A stretch of 5,562 nt of DNA, taken from an uncultured Clostridia bacterium. GTDB lineage: Bacteria; Bacillota; Clostridia; Oscillospirales; Acutalibacteraceae. Below are positions 5,518-5,562 of the stretch, in pieces (position 1 is the stretch's first letter; the number at the start of each line of letters is the position of its first letter). The notes under the pieces were generated by a model that saw only the letters and a list, made by a program, of their open reading frames with translations, made no database searches and was not told where the DNA came from. The position numbers and the translations under genes are program-made. The stretch spans positions 1-5,562 of the forward strand of contig CAMJYS010000051.1 in the NCBI GenBank assembly GCA_946410005.1, read 5' to 3'.

Positions 5518-5562
5518 AGATCGGAAGAGCGTCGTGTAGGGAAAGAGTGTAGATCTCGGTGG
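5518..5562 (-). other. Illumina universal adapter, reverse complement (not biological)
   Basis: AGATCGGAAGAGCGTCGTGT and the bases after it are the reverse complement of the same adapter found at 1-43. The A at 5518 is consistent with the A-tail used in ligation. It contains the false stop codon for the large secreted protein. Together with bases 1-43 it makes a perfect terminal inverted repeat that must not be read as a transposon or plasmid end. Confidence 0.98.

Noticed and set aside
1..5562. Terminal inverted repeats suggesting a transposon or linear element
   Set aside because: They are exact Illumina adapter sequence in opposite orientations, not biological termini.

Overview
This is a short assembled contig from an AT-rich bacterium with genes on the plus strand only. 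Both ends are sequencing adapter: bases 1-43 and 5518-5562 are the Illumina universal adapter in opposite orientations. The genuine insert is therefore about 44-5517, and both edges cut through a gene. Strong Shine-Dalgarno sites (GGAGGTG, AAGGGGGA, AGAGGA), SigA-type promoters and a Xer-like recombinase suggest a Firmicute. From memory, the recombinase most resembles the one carried by Oscillospirales-type Clostridia. The very A-rich coding sequence and the unrecognised neighbours would fit a poorly sampled, perhaps host-associated, lineage, but that is inference. All Trp codons in the called genes are TGG and the stops include TGA, so I see no sign of a changed genetic code.

Layout. (1) 45-1318: the tail of a truncated gene, then two small cytosolic proteins of 180 and 170 aa. 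These two are diverged tandem paralogs, and the truncated tail may be a third copy. They are closely spaced with their own ribosome binding sites and no visible promoter between them, so they look like one transcription unit. (2) 1401-2375: an intact tyrosine recombinase of 324 aa with all six catalytic residues and a TATAAT box just upstream. (3) 2400-2435: a compact switch point where a 12-bp hairpin that should terminate the recombinase transcript shares its bases with a perfect consensus promoter (TTGACA, 17 nt, TATAAT) for the next gene. (4) 2476-2871: an unrecognised 131-aa soluble helical protein. (5) 2984-5517: a two-gene exported unit. It holds a 97-aa protein with a signal peptide and Cys pair, then a large secreted protein of at least 736 residues with two helical plus beta modules that look like an internal duplication. 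Its true C-terminus is missing.

How they work together. The only gene with a recognisable biochemical role is the recombinase. The upstream paralogs and the downstream exported pair look lineage-specific. Genes 5 and 6 probably act together at the cell surface or outside the cell, because both carry export signals and sit 33 nt apart. No RNA genes, CRISPR arrays, insertion sequences or attachment sites were found, and no gene-free stretch exceeds 300 bases.
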